Source: Arthrobacter sulfonylureivorans (GTDB lineage: Bacteria > Actinomycetota > Actinomycetes > Actinomycetales > Micrococcaceae). From it: 64,000 nucleotides of DNA. The notes beneath the pieces were generated by a model that was given only the letters and a program-made list of their open reading frames with translations, searched no databases and was not told the DNA's origin. The translations under genes and the position numbers were made by a program. The stretch is taken from NCBI GenBank assembly GCA_004000035.1, contig RJAE01000004.1, forward strand, positions 1-64,000, written 5' to 3'. Position 1 is the stretch's first letter. The number at the start of each line of letters is the position of its first letter. Below, piece by piece: positions 1 to 9,347 of the stretch.

Positions 1-1
1 G

Positions 2-340
2 CTGAAAACCCGTGCGGGCTGGAAAATGGCGCAGCCTTCGCCCGGCGTGTTTGAAGTGACCACCCCGGCCGGCCGGACCTACACCGACCGGCCCGGCGAA
101 GACGTCGCCCCTCCCGGCCGACCGGCCTATCCGCCCGCCGTCGCCGTTGCGCTCCCCGAGGATCAGCGCCGGCAAATCGAACCGCTGGTCGTTCAACCGC
201 CAACGGGACCCGGGCCGGGGGAAGCTACAGATGACGATTGGCTGCCGCCCTGGCACCCGGTACATCAGAACAAAGCAGCAGATAACCAGCAGAACAAACC
301 ACCGGCAACCAATCGACATCAGGACCCGCCACCGTTCTAA
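2..340 (+). CDS. DUF222/HNH endonuclease family protein, C-terminal fragment
   Basis: The frame is open from base 2 of the window, so the gene starts upstream and only about 112 C-terminal residues are present. The visible start, LKTRAGWKMAQPSPGVFEVT followed by a TPAGRTYTDRP stretch, is the conserved ending of actinobacterial DUF222 proteins with an HNH nuclease domain (13E12-repeat type), which are highly repeated in Arthrobacter genomes. The last 60 residues are low-complexity Pro, Gln and Asn. The catalytic HNH part would lie outside the window, so activity cannot be judged. Confidence 0.7.
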   Translation: MKTRAGWKMAQPSPGVFEVTTPAGRTYTDRPGEDVAPPGRPAYPPAVAVALPEDQRRQIEPLVVQPPTGPGPGEATDDDWLPPWHPVHQNKAADNQQNKPPATNRHQDPPPF

Positions 341-447
341 GGTCAACCCACCTGACGGTTCCGACGGTCGTGGTGAAGCCCAGCTAAGTCGTTGCCATGA
401 GTCCCATCTGTGCGGCAACCGCGCAACACCTAAACGAAATAGCGGCA

Positions 448-463
448 GTGCCCCTTAGGGCAC
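448..463. terminator. Short hairpin between convergent genes
   Basis: A 6-bp perfect stem (GTGCCC/GGGCAC) closes a 4-base CTTA loop between two convergent genes. There is no U-run on either side, so a role in termination is only inferred from position. Confidence 0.3.
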
Positions 464-513
464 CCACCGCATAGATGGGTAGCAGAGAAGTCAGCCCGGT
501 AGGCCAGACCTTC

Positions 514-1377
514 TTATTGTTGTGACGGCAAGCATGCCAGCACGCCGCCGGTGCGTCCGACGTTGAAGTTCGCAACCCGTTCGGAGGAGTCGCCGTGGTC
601 CTGCGGGTTCGTCCACGGGGTGTTTCCGCCGAGCGAACTCAGCGCAGTAACCAGTTCGTCCTGGTCACCTTGTTCAAAAATAAGAGTTCCGTCTGCAGCC
701 GCCCCATACAGGGTCGCGCCCGCCAAGCAGTCAGCCTGCAACTCATAGGCCTGAGACCGCAGGCTGGGGTCGAGCCGGTTCGCGATTGCATGGCTCCATT
801 CGTGAGCGATGACCAAGTAAGGCCAAGCGTCTCCGAATTGGAATCCGCGCTCCATGAGCGAAGCGTCCCAGGCCACGTAATCCTCTGGAATGCAATAGAA
901 GGCGTTGCCCGGCTGAAGTGGCTTGCCCGCGCAAGTGGGTGCGTTGCTTGGGTCTCTGCCGTCGTACAGTCCCACGACCGTCGGCGGCGTGTATGTCCCA
1001 GTGAACAGTTCACTCCAATGCGTGCGCCAGAACTGATCCGTGATCGCCTGGGCTGTCTGAATATCGGCCAACTCTTCCGAGGTGATGGCGTTCGTGTCGT
1101 TCCCGGCCTGACCTGCACCAGAAGCATCATTCCCTGATACTTCCGCGGACGGGGTTTGCCCGTATTGCGAATAATCGCCGAGTGTCTGCACATCGGGCCC
1201 CTCGATAGGGGTATCACCCCCGTCCGCTCCGGATCCTATTTCTGCGGAGTCCGCCCCGCCCTGATTAGCGGTCGAAGAGCCGGAATCGCCGGAACCTCCG
1301 CAACCGGATAATCCCAGGGTCATTGCCAGCAGAAGACCTGCAATCACGCCCCATCTGTTTTTGGTTTCACCAGTCAT
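514..1377 (-). CDS. Neutral zinc metallopeptidase, lipoprotein
   Basis: Predicted 287-residue lipoprotein. The start at 1377 is chosen because it gives a short basic N-terminus, a hydrophobic segment and a lipobox LSGC (Cys26), and has GTGAGG just upstream; the longer open frame to 1500 would bury the signal peptide. A Gly/Ser/Asp-rich linker follows Cys26. Near the C-terminus a zinc motif HEWSH (192-196) and a downstream ELQAD (Glu212) match the neutral zinc metallopeptidase family, as in the homologue at 10626-11525. Expected on the outer face of the membrane; substrate unknown. Confidence 0.75.
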   Translation of the reverse strand: MTGETKNRWGVIAGLLLAMTLGLSGCGGSGDSGSSTANQGGADSAEIGSGADGGDTPIEGPDVQTLGDYSQYGQTPSAEVSGNDASGAGQAGNDTNAITSEELADIQTAQAITDQFWRTHWSELFTGTYTPPTVVGLYDGRDPSNAPTCAGKPLQPGNAFYCIPEDYVAWDASLMERGFQFGDAWPYLVIAHEWSHAIANRLDPSLRSQAYELQADCLAGATLYGAAADGTLIFEQGDQDELVTALSSLGGNTPWTNPQDHGDSSERVANFNVGRTGGVLACLPSQQ

Positions 1378-1847
1378 GACCTCACTCGACTTTCCAGCAG
1401 TATTATCCTGAGATGGAATTGCGACCGGGATATCACCTACAGGTAAAGGGGTGCAAGGGGCAGAGGAGAGACAACCGGTTGAGCGATTTAGATAAAACAC
1501 TTCACCGACCCGAAGAGGTCAGCCCGAACGGGCGCCGAGGCCCTTAGCCGAGGCCCCCTAGGGATGTCAGTCGTGTTCAGCCGCGGTATTCAGATCCGTC
1601 TCAGCAGGTACCGGTGCTGCGGCGCGGCCGTCTTCGGGACGGCGAACAATTGCACCGTCACGGTCGCCCCCACGAGCCCGAGGAGCTCGCCGACGTCGAT
1701 TTAAGGGATCACGGGCTTTCTGGGCCCGCTCAGCCTGCCAGCCAGTACTGTGCTACTGATCCCTCGTGGTCAGGGCGACGACAGAGGGTCACGTTTGTCG
1801 ACCCAACCGGTTGTCCGCACCTTGTCGACTCGTTCGCCTACTAAGGG
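1378..1847. other. Intergenic stretch without a convincing gene
   Basis: About 470 bases between two minus-strand genes. The first part is the upstream region of the metallopeptidase. A 46-codon plus-strand frame at 1564-1704 (Cys-rich start, ending PTSPRSSPTSI) is open but has no clear ribosome binding site and no family resemblance that I recognise. No tRNA, hairpin terminator or repeat stands out. Confidence 0.5.
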
Positions 1848-2783
1848 CTAGAGCGGGAACTTGCCGGTCGAACGGTCCCAAACGTTCGTCGCGGCAACGG
1901 TCAGCAGCGCCGAGCCGAGCATGTGCAGCAGCACCAGGCCGATAGGCAGGCCGGTGAAATGCTGCAGGTAGCCAATGCCGCCCTGAAGCACAATCACTGC
2001 GGCCAGCCACCACAGACCGGTGCGCAGCTGCCGTGAGGTTGCGTGGCGGTAGGCGAGCACCAGTGCCAGCACTGTTACGGCGACCAAAAGGTAGACCGGC
2101 ACCACGTGGATCCGTGTGACCAGATCGGCGTTGAAGTCATGGCGGGGTGCGCTGGCGTCACCGGCGTGGGGGCCGGTGCCGGTCACGATGGTGCCCAACA
2201 CGATGGAGGCGGCGGAGGCAGCGGCGATGGTCCAGCCCAGCGTGCGTTGGATACTCGGGACTGGAGCGACGGCTACAGCAGTGCCACCGCGCAAATACAT
2301 CCCCGTCCGGTTGACCAGCAGGGTGGCAACCGCCACGAGTGCGGCTGAAGCCAGGAAATGCAGGCTGACCACCCAGGGATTCAAGCCGGTCCAGACGGTG
2401 ATGCCGCCAATCAGGGCCTGCACCGGGATCACGCAGAGCAGTCCAACAGCGAGGCCGAACAGGGTGCGGTGCGACCGGCGCATGCGCCACAGCGAGACCA
2501 ACATGGCGACCGCGATGATGGCCAGGATGAACGTTAGGGTGCGGTTGCCGAATTCAATCAGCCCGTGGATGCCCATTTCGGGCGTCGGTGTCATGGAGCC
2601 GGGCACGCAGTTGGGCCATTGGGAACAGCCCAGGCCGGACTTGGTCAGCCGCACGGCGCCGCCGGTGATGATGATGCCGATCTGCGATACCAGCGACGCA
2701 ATGGCCAAGCCATGGACGGTTCGGTTGACGGAGGTCGGCAGCCGGTCCAGGAGGTCGTGGGACTTGGGGGTGGCGGTGGTCAT
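1848..2783 (-). CDS. ctaA: Heme A synthase, COX15/CtaA family
   Basis: Membrane enzyme that oxidises the C8 methyl of heme O to the formyl group of heme A for aa3-type cytochrome oxidase. The 311-residue translation has about eight hydrophobic segments, a conserved extracytoplasmic Cys pair (Cys53, Cys59 in LGCSQWPNC), the IHGLIEFGNR motif (His73, Glu77) and further helix histidines in SLHFLAS, TRIHVVP and LLHMLGS that fit the heme-ligand set. The start at 2783 has GGAG upstream and lies four bases after the stop of the ABC permease gene, so the three genes probably form one transcript. Frames further upstream are open but lack a site. Confidence 0.92.
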   Translation of the reverse strand: MTTATPKSHDLLDRLPTSVNRTVHGLAIASLVSQIGIIITGGAVRLTKSGLGCSQWPNCVPGSMTPTPEMGIHGLIEFGNRTLTFILAIIAVAMLVSLWRMRRSHRTLFGLAVGLLCVIPVQALIGGITVWTGLNPWVVSLHFLASAALVAVATLLVNRTGMYLRGGTAVAVAPVPSIQRTLGWTIAAASAASIVLGTIVTGTGPHAGDASAPRHDFNADLVTRIHVVPVYLLVAVTVLALVLAYRHATSRQLRTGLWWLAAVIVLQGGIGYLQHFTGLPIGLVLLHMLGSALLTVAATNVWDRSTGKFPL

Positions 2784-2787
2784 TGAC

Positions 2788-3534
2788 TTAGCTCCATTTG
2801 AACCAGCGGATGGCGGCAAGGCTGGCCACTACGGTCCAGACCAGCAGCACGATTGATGCGGTGAGATTGAACTGCGCGTCGATCAGGGCGCTGCGCAGGG
2901 CGTCGCCCAGTGCGGTCGAAGGCAAAAGGTGGGCGGCGGGCTCGAAAACATCGGGCCAACTGGCCACCGGGAAGAGGATACCTCCGGCGGCGGCCAGCAG
3001 CACCCAGAGCAGGTTGGTAATGGCCAGCGTGGCCTCGGGCCGGACCGTGCCGGCGATCAGGAGGCCTAGCGATGTGAAGGCCGCGGCACCCAGCACCAGT
3101 TGCGCAGCCGCCGGCAGCAGGCCGCCCAGCGCAGGCTGCCAGCCGAGGAACAACAGGGCGGTCCCACCCACCACCACAACTTGGATGACCATGATGGCCA
3201 GCACCGCAATGATCTTTCCGAGGATCAAACCGCTCTGCCCCAGCGGGGTAGTGGACAGGAACCGCAGGACGCCGTACCGGCGGTCAAATCCGGTGGCTAT
3301 CCCTTGGCCGGTGAGCGCGGTGGACACCGTGCACAACGCCAGCACGCCCGGTGCTGCCATGGCAATCCGGTCGTCCGTGTACGTGTCGAGCAGCGGTGTG
3401 ACGGTGAGGCCGATGAGCGCCAGCAGCGGCAGGACGATGGCAATCAGCAACTGTTCGCCGTTGCGCAGCATGCCCATCGTCTCGTAGCGGCCCTGAAGGG
3501 CGATCCGGCGGATCAGGGTGGCGGGTGCGCTCAT
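2788..3534 (-). CDS. ABC-2 type transporter permease
   Basis: A 248-residue protein with about six membrane segments and the ABC-2 permease layout: a cytoplasmic N-terminus, a GFDRRYGVLRFLSTTPL coupling region after the second helix, and paired C-terminal helices. Its first codon overlaps the stop of the ATPase gene by four bases (ATGA), so the two proteins are translationally coupled and should form one exporter. Substrate is not evident. The neighbourhood ctaA-permease-ATPase-sufR recurs in actinobacteria, which suggests, without proving, a link to heme or oxidase assembly. Confidence 0.85.
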   Translation of the reverse strand: MSAPATLIRRIALQGRYETMGMLRNGEQLLIAIVLPLLALIGLTVTPLLDTYTDDRIAMAAPGVLALCTVSTALTGQGIATGFDRRYGVLRFLSTTPLGQSGLILGKIIAVLAIMVIQVVVVGGTALLFLGWQPALGGLLPAAAQLVLGAAAFTSLGLLIAGTVRPEATLAITNLLWVLLAAAGGILFPVASWPDVFEPAAHLLPSTALGDALRSALIDAQFNLTASIVLLVWTVVASLAAIRWFKWS

Positions 3535-4481
3535 CGCAGATCCTTACCGGAGATATCGAGGAAGACATCCTCAAGCGAGCGCGGCGCCATATGGATAGAC
3601 GCCGGCATGACATTGTGGGCTGCCCATTCCGCGGCCAATGCGGCCAGCACACCAGGGGTCAGTTGACCGGCCACTGTGTAGCGCCCGGGAACATTTTCGA
3701 CGGCGGTGAACGGCTTGGGCAGGTCGAGGGACAGCCCGGGGGGAGCGTCGAAGGTGAGCATACGTTCGACGCCGGCGCTTTCGTCCGTGGCTGCGGTCAG
3801 TTCCGCGACCGTGCCGTGCACGACGGTCCGGCCGGCGTCGATGATGAAGACGTAGTCGGCCAGACGCTGGGCATCGTCCATGAGGTGCGTGGTGAGGATG
3901 ATGCCCAGGCCTTCGGCACGCAGTTCCTGGATCAGGTCGAACACTACTGCCCGGGACTGTGGATCCAGGCCGGCGCTCGGCTCGTCCAGGAAGAGCACTT
4001 CCGGATCGCCCACCAACGCGGCCGCCAGGGCTACTCGTTGCTTCTCTCCGCCGGAAAGTCGACGGATGGGTGTGTTGGCGAAGCCCTGAATACCGAGCCG
4101 TTCTGCGAGCTCGTCCACGCTGCGCGGGTTCTGGTACATCCCCGCGACGTGCTGCAGCAGCGCCAGCGGCCGGATGGCCTGCGGAAGTCCGCCCTCTTGG
4201 AGCATGACTCCCACGCGGCTGCGGAGCGCTGCTCCCGCCTGGTACGGATTTTCGCCGAGGAGTCGGACGGTCCCGCCGTTGGGAGGCATCAGACCCTGCG
4301 CGCAGGCTAAAGTTGTGGTTTTGCCGGCACCATTCGGTCCGAGGAGTGCGGTAACCTGCCCGGGGTAGGCGCGTAGATGGACCCCGTCAATGACGCGGAC
4401 CATCTTGTTGTCCAGAGCTTCGACCGGCCCCAGATCTTTCACGAGTCCCTGGATGTCGAGGCAGGGTTCGGAGGTAGGCAC
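3531..4481 (-). CDS. ABC transporter ATP-binding protein
   Basis: A 316-residue ATPase with Walker A GPNGAGKTT near residue 50, the Q-loop region VMLQEGG, signature LSGGEKQRVALA, Walker B VLFLDEPSAGLD and the switch His in TTHLMDD. About 90 residues follow the nucleotide-binding domain, as in DrrA/CcmA-type exporters. It energises the overlapping permease. Its promoter must lie in the 146-base gap to the divergent sufR gene, which also carries an array of 18-bp repeats. Confidence 0.88.
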   Translation of the reverse strand: MPTSEPCLDIQGLVKDLGPVEALDNKMVRVIDGVHLRAYPGQVTALLGPNGAGKTTTLACAQGLMPPNGGTVRLLGENPYQAGAALRSRVGVMLQEGGLPQAIRPLALLQHVAGMYQNPRSVDELAERLGIQGFANTPIRRLSGGEKQRVALAAALVGDPEVLFLDEPSAGLDPQSRAVVFDLIQELRAEGLGIILTTHLMDDAQRLADYVFIIDAGRTVVHGTVAELTAATDESAGVERMLTFDAPPGLSLDLPKPFTAVENVPGRYTVAGQLTPGVLAALAAEWAAHNVMPASIHMAPRSLEDVFLDISGKDLR

Positions 4482-4510
4482 CCGAACATTCTACGGGACG
4501 TAGAGCGGGC

Positions 4511-4575
4511 AGGCTAAGGGGCGCGCACAGGCTAAGGAGCGCGGACAGGCTAAGGAGCCCGGACCGGCTAAGGAC
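4511..4575. repeat. 18-bp tandem repeat array, about 3.6 copies
   Basis: Three full 18-base units begin at 4511, 4529 and 4547, and a partial fourth begins at 4565. The consensus is AGGCTAAGGAGCGCGGAC; copies differ at one to three bases. The array sits in the divergent promoter region between the ABC exporter and sufR. It is non-coding, has no spacers, and is too regular to be chance. It could hold multiple binding sites or be a slipped-strand expansion. Confidence 0.8.
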
Positions 4576-4598
4576 TGCCTTACTGGTGGGCCGGAATA

Positions 4599-4626
4599 GA
4601 ATACGTCATGATTGTGTTGTGTATTC
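4599..4626. promoter_or_regulatory. Candidate SufR operator upstream of sufR
   Basis: An inverted repeat GAATAC-N16-GTATTC ends one base before the sufR start codon at 4628. Bound regulator here would cover the translation start or the 5' end of the message, which suits the autorepression known for actinobacterial SufR. The arms do not obviously match published SufR boxes, so the assignment rests on position and symmetry. Confidence 0.45.
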
Positions 4627-4627
4627 C

Positions 4628-5398
4628 ATGAGCAGTAGTGCTTCTTTGCGTGCCCAGGCGCCCGAGTCCGAGGAGCGGACCCGGGACCGGGTTTTGAATG
4701 CCGTTTTGGAACACGGACCGGTCAGCGCTGCTGGCCTCGGCAGGATCCTCGGATTCACTCCAGCGGCCGTCCGGCGGCACCTTGACGCCCTGTCCCGCAA
4801 GGGCTTGATCGAGGTCAAGCTCACCGCGAATTCCGCCACCGGTGCTGGGCGCCCGGCCCGAAAGTACGTGCTCAGCAGGCAGGGCCAGACCCGGCTGGGC
4901 GATGACTATCTGGACATCGCCCGGACGGCGTTGGCTGCGTTGGGTGAGGCTGCCGGCAGCGAGGCGGTTGCAGAGTTTGCCCGGGACCGGTACCGGGACA
5001 TGGAGGAGCGCTACCGCCCGATCGTGGAGGCAGCGGGCCCCGGAATTGAAGAGCGGGCCAAGGCGCTGGCGGAGGCGCTGAGCACCGACGGCTTTGTTGG
5101 ATCCACCACGGTGGTTGGATCCAAGGCGCCGCACAGCACGATGCTGGCAGTCCAGCTCTGCCAAGGGCACTGCCCGGTGCAACAGCTGGCAGCGGACTTC
5201 CCGGATTTCTGCGACAGCGAAACTGAAGTTTTTTCCCGGCTGCTGGGCGTGGATGTCAGGCGACTCTCCACGCTGGCCGGCGGGGGGCATGTTTGTACGA
5301 CCCACATCCCGGTGGGCCGAACAAGGTCTGCGGTTCGACCCGTCGAACCCGCGACAGGAACCAGACGAGTATCCATCAATCTGCAAGAGAGGCCGTGA
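4628..5398 (+). CDS. sufR: SufR, Fe-S cluster sensing repressor of the SUF operon
   Basis: A 256-residue regulator. Residues 20-85 form a DeoR/MarR-like winged helix ([19 protein letters not shown]), with a basic GAGRPARKY wing. Cys178, Cys182, Cys195 and Cys223 (CX3CX12CX27C) match the cluster-binding pattern of mycobacterial SufR, which represses the SUF genes in its Fe-S form. I prefer the ATG at 4628 over the GTG at 4586 because homologues begin near here and the upstream bases hold a palindrome. The stop shares one base with the sufB start (TGATG), so this is the first gene of the operon. Confidence 0.9.
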   Translation: MSSSASLRAQAPESEERTRDRVLNAVLEHGPVSAAGLGRILGFTPAAVRRHLDALSRKGLIEVKLTANSATGAGRPARKYVLSRQGQTRLGDDYLDIARTALAALGEAAGSEAVAEFARDRYRDMEERYRPIVEAAGPGIEERAKALAEALSTDGFVGSTTVVGSKAPHSTMLAVQLCQGHCPVQQLAADFPDFCDSETEVFSRLLGVDVRRLSTLAGGGHVCTTHIPVGRTRSAVRPVEPATGTRRVSINLQERP

Positions 5399-6882
5399 TG
5401 ACGGACCAAGTGGATCAGAGTATGAGGAACGCGGTCGGGACGACCGATGTACCCGACACCACCATTTCCGAAATCTTGGAAAAGAACCCCGAGCTGCATG
5501 GCATCGGAACGTACGAATACGGCTGGTCGGACGCCGACACCGCCGGCGCCAATGCGCGCCGCGGCTTGAATGAAGAAGTGGTCCGCGACATCTCGGCCAA
5601 GAAGAACGAGCCCCAGTGGATGCTGGATCTGCGCCTGAAGGGCCTGAAGTACTTCGACCGCAAGCCGATGCCGACGTGGGGCGCCGATCTTTCCGGCATC
5701 GATTTCGACAACATCAAGTACTTCGTGCGCTCCACGGAGAAGCAGGCCAAGACGTGGGAGGACCTGCCTGAGGACATCCGGGTCACCTACGAAAAGCTGG
5801 GCATCCCCGAGGCCGAGCGTGAGCGCTTGGTGTCCGGAGTCGCCGCCCAGTACGAGTCCGAGGTGGTTTACCACCAGCTGCGTGAAGACCTCGAAGCCCA
5901 GGGCGTGATCTTCCTGGACACCGACACCGGACTGAAGGAACACCCGGAGATCTTCCAGGAATACTTCGGCTCGGTCATCCCGGTGGGTGACAACAAATTC
6001 GCCTCGCTCAACACTTCTGTCTGGTCCGGCGGGTCCTTCGTCTACGTCCCCAAGGGCGTCCACGTGGATATTCCGCTGCAGGCCTACTTCCGGATCAACA
6101 CCGAGAACATGGGCCAGTTCGAGCGGACGCTGATCATCGCCGACGAAGACTCCTACGTGCATTACATCGAAGGCTGCACGGCGCCGATCTACAGCTCGGA
6201 TTCGCTGCACTCCGCCGTCGTCGAAATCATTGTGAAGAAGGGCGCCCGCGTCCGCTACACGACCATCCAGAACTGGTCCAACAACGTGTACAACCTGGTG
6301 ACCAAGCGCGCCATTGCACACGAAGGCGCCACCATGGAGTGGATCGACGGCAACATCGGTTCCAAGGTGACGATGAAGTACCCTGCCGTCTACCTGGTCG
6401 GCGAGCATGCCAAGGGCGAGACCCTGTCCATCGCCTTCGCCGGCGAAGGCCAGCACCAGGACACCGGCTCCAAGATGGTCCACATTGCCCCGAACACCTC
6501 CAGTGCCATCGTGGCCAAGTCGGTGGCCCGCGGCGGCGGCCGCTCGGCCTACCGCGGATTGGTCCAGGTCCGTGAGGGCGCGAAGAACACCAAGAACTCC
6601 GTGGTGTGCGATGCCCTGCTGGTGGACACGATCTCACGCTCGGACACCTACCCGTACATCGACGTTCGTGAAGACGATGTCACCATGGGCCACGAGGCAA
6701 CCGTGTCCCGCGTCAGCGAGGAGCAGTTGTTCTACCTGATGTCCCGCGGTCTGGCCGAGGACGAGGCCATGGCCATGATCGTGCGCGGCTTCATTGAGCC
6801 GATCGCCCGGGAACTGCCGATGGAATATGCACTTGAGCTGAACCGCTTGATCGAACTGCAGATGGAAGGGTCCGTAGGTTAA
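5398..6882 (+). CDS. sufB: SufB, Fe-S cluster assembly scaffold subunit
   Basis: A 494-residue SufB that forms the SufBC2D scaffold on which new Fe-S clusters are built. It has the long right-handed beta-helix and the C-terminal signature ending [19 protein letters not shown]. Cys404, in SVVCDALL, aligns with the Cys that accepts persulfide sulfur and holds the nascent cluster in E. coli SufB. The start at 5398 gives the normal MTDQ-type N-terminus; the frame is open further upstream but overlaps sufR. It overlaps sufR and sufD by one base each. Confidence 0.96.
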   Translation: MTDQVDQSMRNAVGTTDVPDTTISEILEKNPELHGIGTYEYGWSDADTAGANARRGLNEEVVRDISAKKNEPQWMLDLRLKGLKYFDRKPMPTWGADLSGIDFDNIKYFVRSTEKQAKTWEDLPEDIRVTYEKLGIPEAERERLVSGVAAQYESEVVYHQLREDLEAQGVIFLDTDTGLKEHPEIFQEYFGSVIPVGDNKFASLNTSVWSGGSFVYVPKGVHVDIPLQAYFRINTENMGQFERTLIIADEDSYVHYIEGCTAPIYSSDSLHSAVVEIIVKKGARVRYTTIQNWSNNVYNLVTKRAIAHEGATMEWIDGNIGSKVTMKYPAVYLVGEHAKGETLSIAFAGEGQHQDTGSKMVHIAPNTSSAIVAKSVARGGGRSAYRGLVQVREGAKNTKNSVVCDALLVDTISRSDTYPYIDVREDDVTMGHEATVSRVSEEQLFYLMSRGLAEDEAMAMIVRGFIEPIARELPMEYALELNRLIELQMEGSVG

Positions 6883-8165
6883 TGACTGAGATCACTGAGA
6901 AGGCACGTATCGGTGCTCCGGCCATCGACGGATTCACCGAAGAGGGCGAAAATCTCTCCCCGGTCAACGCCGCGGCGGGTCCTCTGGCCGGTGCAAGCGC
7001 CAAGAGCCACAGCCACGGCGGTGGCGTCGGCATTCCGGACAGCTCCCGTGCCGGCCGCCTGACCTCCTACAGGGCGGATGACTTCGGTCCGCTGACCGGC
7101 CGCGAGGAAGACTGGCGGTTCACCCCGCTCAAGCGGCTGCGCGGCCTGCAGAGCGACGCACTGGTCGGAACCGCCCCGGCGGTCACCGTCAGCGGTCCCG
7201 AAGGCACCGACCTTCCGGCCGGAGTCGTCGTTGAAACCGTCGGCCGGGACGATGCACGCATCGGCGTTGCCGGGATTCCCGAGGACCGCGTCTCCGCAGC
7301 AGCATGGGAGGCCTTCAAGGAGGCCACCGTGGTGACCATCCCGGCCGAGGCCCAGCTGGAGACCGGGGTCGCCGTCGTGATCGAGGGCACCAGCACCGAA
7401 CTGTCCGCCCAGCACGTGGTCATCGTGGCCGAAAAGTTCTCCAAGGCCGTCGTCGTCCTGGACCACAAGGGCAGCGCTACCGTCTCCCAGAACGTGGAGA
7501 TCGACGTGCAGGACGGCGCGGAACTCACCGTTGTCTCTGTGCAGGAATGGGCCGATGACGCCGTTCATGCGTCCTCGCAGCAGACCCGCGTGGGCCGCGA
7601 CGCGAAGTTCAAGCACGTGACCGTCAGCCTCGGCGGCGATCTGGTCCGTGTAACGCCGTCCACCCGCTTCACCGGCACCGGCGGCGACGTGGAAATGTTC
7701 GGCCTCTACTTCGCCGACGCCGGACAGCACCTTGAGCACCGGTTGTTCGTGGATCACGCAGTCGCCAACTGCAAGTCACGCGTGCTGTACAAGGGAGCCC
7801 TGCAGGGTAAGAACGCGCACACCGTCTGGGTGGGCGACGTTCTGATCCGCAAGGAAGCCGAAGGCACCGACAGCTACGAGGCCAACCGGAACCTGGTTCT
7901 GACCGACGGCGCGCGCGCCGATTCGGTGCCGAACCTCGAGATCGAGACCGGACTGATCGAGGGTGCCGGCCACGCCAGCACCACCGGCCGCTTCGACGAC
8001 GAGCACCTGTTCTACCTAATGGCACGCGGCATCCCCGAGGACGTCGCCCGCCGCCTGGTGGTACGCGGTTTCCTCCACGAGATCATCCAGCAGATCCGGG
8101 TTCCCGCCCTGGAAGAGCGCCTCAACGCATCGCTGGAACGCGAACTCGAGGCGGGCAACCTCTGA
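6882..8165 (+). CDS. sufD: SufD, Fe-S cluster assembly subunit
   Basis: A 427-residue SufB paralogue and partner in the SufBC2D complex. The beta-helix core is followed by the C-terminal motif HLFYLMARGIPEDVARRLVVRGFLHEI, the SufD counterpart of the SufB tail that binds SufC. A His in the HASTTGRFDDEHLFYL stretch is placed like the conserved SufD His needed for cluster assembly. The N-terminus carries a His/Gly/Ser-rich stretch (KSHSHGGGVG) around residue 45. Start and stop each overlap their neighbours by one base, showing tight coupling. Confidence 0.95.
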   Translation: MTEITEKARIGAPAIDGFTEEGENLSPVNAAAGPLAGASAKSHSHGGGVGIPDSSRAGRLTSYRADDFGPLTGREEDWRFTPLKRLRGLQSDALVGTAPAVTVSGPEGTDLPAGVVVETVGRDDARIGVAGIPEDRVSAAAWEAFKEATVVTIPAEAQLETGVAVVIEGTSTELSAQHVVIVAEKFSKAVVVLDHKGSATVSQNVEIDVQDGAELTVVSVQEWADDAVHASSQQTRVGRDAKFKHVTVSLGGDLVRVTPSTRFTGTGGDVEMFGLYFADAGQHLEHRLFVDHAVANCKSRVLYKGALQGKNAHTVWVGDVLIRKEAEGTDSYEANRNLVLTDGARADSVPNLEIETGLIEGAGHASTTGRFDDEHLFYLMARGIPEDVARRLVVRGFLHEIIQQIRVPALEERLNASLERELEAGNL

Positions 8166-8524
8166 TGAGCGAGGCTCCGCGCGGCGAACTGGTGTGCAAC
8201 GCCTCGGACGTACAGGTCAATCAGGCCGTACGCATCCTGGTCGATGACTATCCGGTAGCCATCGTCAGGGACTCCGACGGCGTACTGCACGCCATCGGGG
8301 ATACCTGTTCGCATGCGGACGTCTCACTCTCCGAAGGCGACGTCGAAGGCAGCACGATCGAATGCTGGGGCCACGGTTCCCAGTTCGATCTGCGCACCGG
8401 CGAGCCCCTGAGCCTGCCGGCGTTCGAACCCGTCCCGGTGTTCGCGCTGACGCTCGACGGCGACAGCGTCTACGTGGACGTCACGAACGTCCTCAACGGG
8501 GCGCCTGCTCCGGACCTCAACTAA
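8165..8524 (+). CDS. Rieske [2Fe-2S] ferredoxin encoded within the SUF operon
   Basis: A 119-residue soluble Rieske protein with both ligand boxes: CSH (Cys48, His50) and CWGH (Cys67, His70), followed by GSQFDLRTGEP. It resembles the ferredoxin subunits of non-heme oxygenases. Its start overlaps sufD by one base. Placement between sufD and sufC in Micrococcaceae SUF operons suggests it supplies electrons to, or receives a cluster from, the assembly machinery, but that role is inferred. No oxygenase partner is encoded nearby. Confidence 0.9.
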   Translation: MSEAPRGELVCNASDVQVNQAVRILVDDYPVAIVRDSDGVLHAIGDTCSHADVSLSEGDVEGSTIECWGHGSQFDLRTGEPLSLPAFEPVPVFALTLDGDSVYVDVTNVLNGAPAPDLN

Positions 8525-8583
8525 AAACTTCAACACGCGAACTTACGCCCGCCCTCACCGGGCGCAAAGGAGAAAGCAGACAG

Positions 8584-9345
8584 ATGTCTACTCTTGAAAT
8601 CAAGGACCTGCACGTCAGCATTGACACCGAGCAGGGTAGCAAGGAGATCCTCAAGGGCGTCTCCCTGACGATCAACACCGGCGAAATCCACGCCATCATG
8701 GGCCCGAACGGTTCCGGCAAGTCCACTTTGGCTTCCACCATCGCCGGGCACCCCCGCTACAAGGTGGACTCCGGTTCCATCACCCTGGACGGCGAAGACG
8801 TGCTGGCCATGAGCGTGGACGAGCGCGCCCGCGCCGGCCTGTTCCTGGCCATGCAGTACCCGGTCGAGGTTCCCGGCGTGACCATGACCAACTTCCTGCG
8901 CACCGCCAAGACCGCCCTCGACGGCGAGGCCCCGAGCCTGCGCCATTGGACCAAGGACGTCAAGGCAGCCATGAGCCAGCTGCGCATCGACGCCGACTTT
9001 GCCCAGCGCAACGTCAACGAAGGCTTCTCCGGCGGCGAGAAGAAGCGCGTGGAGATCCTCCAGCTTGAACTGTTCAAGCCCAAGTTCGCCATCATGGACG
9101 AGACCGACTCCGGCCTGGACGTTGATGCGCTCAAGGTGGTCTCCGAAGGCCACAACCGGGTGCACGCCGAAGGCGCCATGGGCACCCTGCTCATCACCCA
9201 CTACACGCGGATCCTGCGCTACATCAAGCCCAACTTCGTGCACGTCTTCGTAGACGGCCACATCGCCGAAGAGGGCGGCCCCGAACTGGCCGACCGGCTG
9301 GAAGAAGAGGGCTACGACCGTTACCTGACCGCAGCAAAGGCCTAA
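8584..9345 (+). CDS. sufC: SufC, SUF system ATPase
   Basis: A 253-residue ABC-type ATPase that drives conformational change in the SufBC2D scaffold. Walker A is GPNGSGKST, signature FSGGEKKRVEIL, and Walker B AIMDETDSGLDVD with the SufC-specific ET in place of EP. The ATG at 8584 follows an AAAGGAG site by about ten bases. A 59-base gap to the Rieske gene is the only real spacer in the operon; the frame is open upstream but is a read-through of the Rieske gene region. Confidence 0.96.
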   Translation: MSTLEIKDLHVSIDTEQGSKEILKGVSLTINTGEIHAIMGPNGSGKSTLASTIAGHPRYKVDSGSITLDGEDVLAMSVDERARAGLFLAMQYPVEVPGVTMTNFLRTAKTALDGEAPSLRHWTKDVKAAMSQLRIDADFAQRNVNEGFSGGEKKRVEILQLELFKPKFAIMDETDSGLDVDALKVVSEGHNRVHAEGAMGTLLITHYTRILRYIKPNFVHVFVDGHIAEEGGPELADRLEEEGYDRYLTAAKA

Positions 9346-9347
9346 TT

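Noticed and set aside
1564-1704. A possible 46-residue gene
   Set aside because: No convincing ribosome site, no recognised family and a Pro/Ser-rich end; listed only as part of the intergenic stretch.
4511-4575. Tandem repeats as a CRISPR array
   Set aside because: Units are directly adjacent, 18 bases long, with no unique spacers and no cas genes nearby.
5011-6483. A 490-codon open frame on the minus strand across sufR and sufB
   Set aside because: It is antisense to two genes with clear family motifs; its length follows from GC-rich codon use, and its His/Val/Asp-rich composition is not protein-like.
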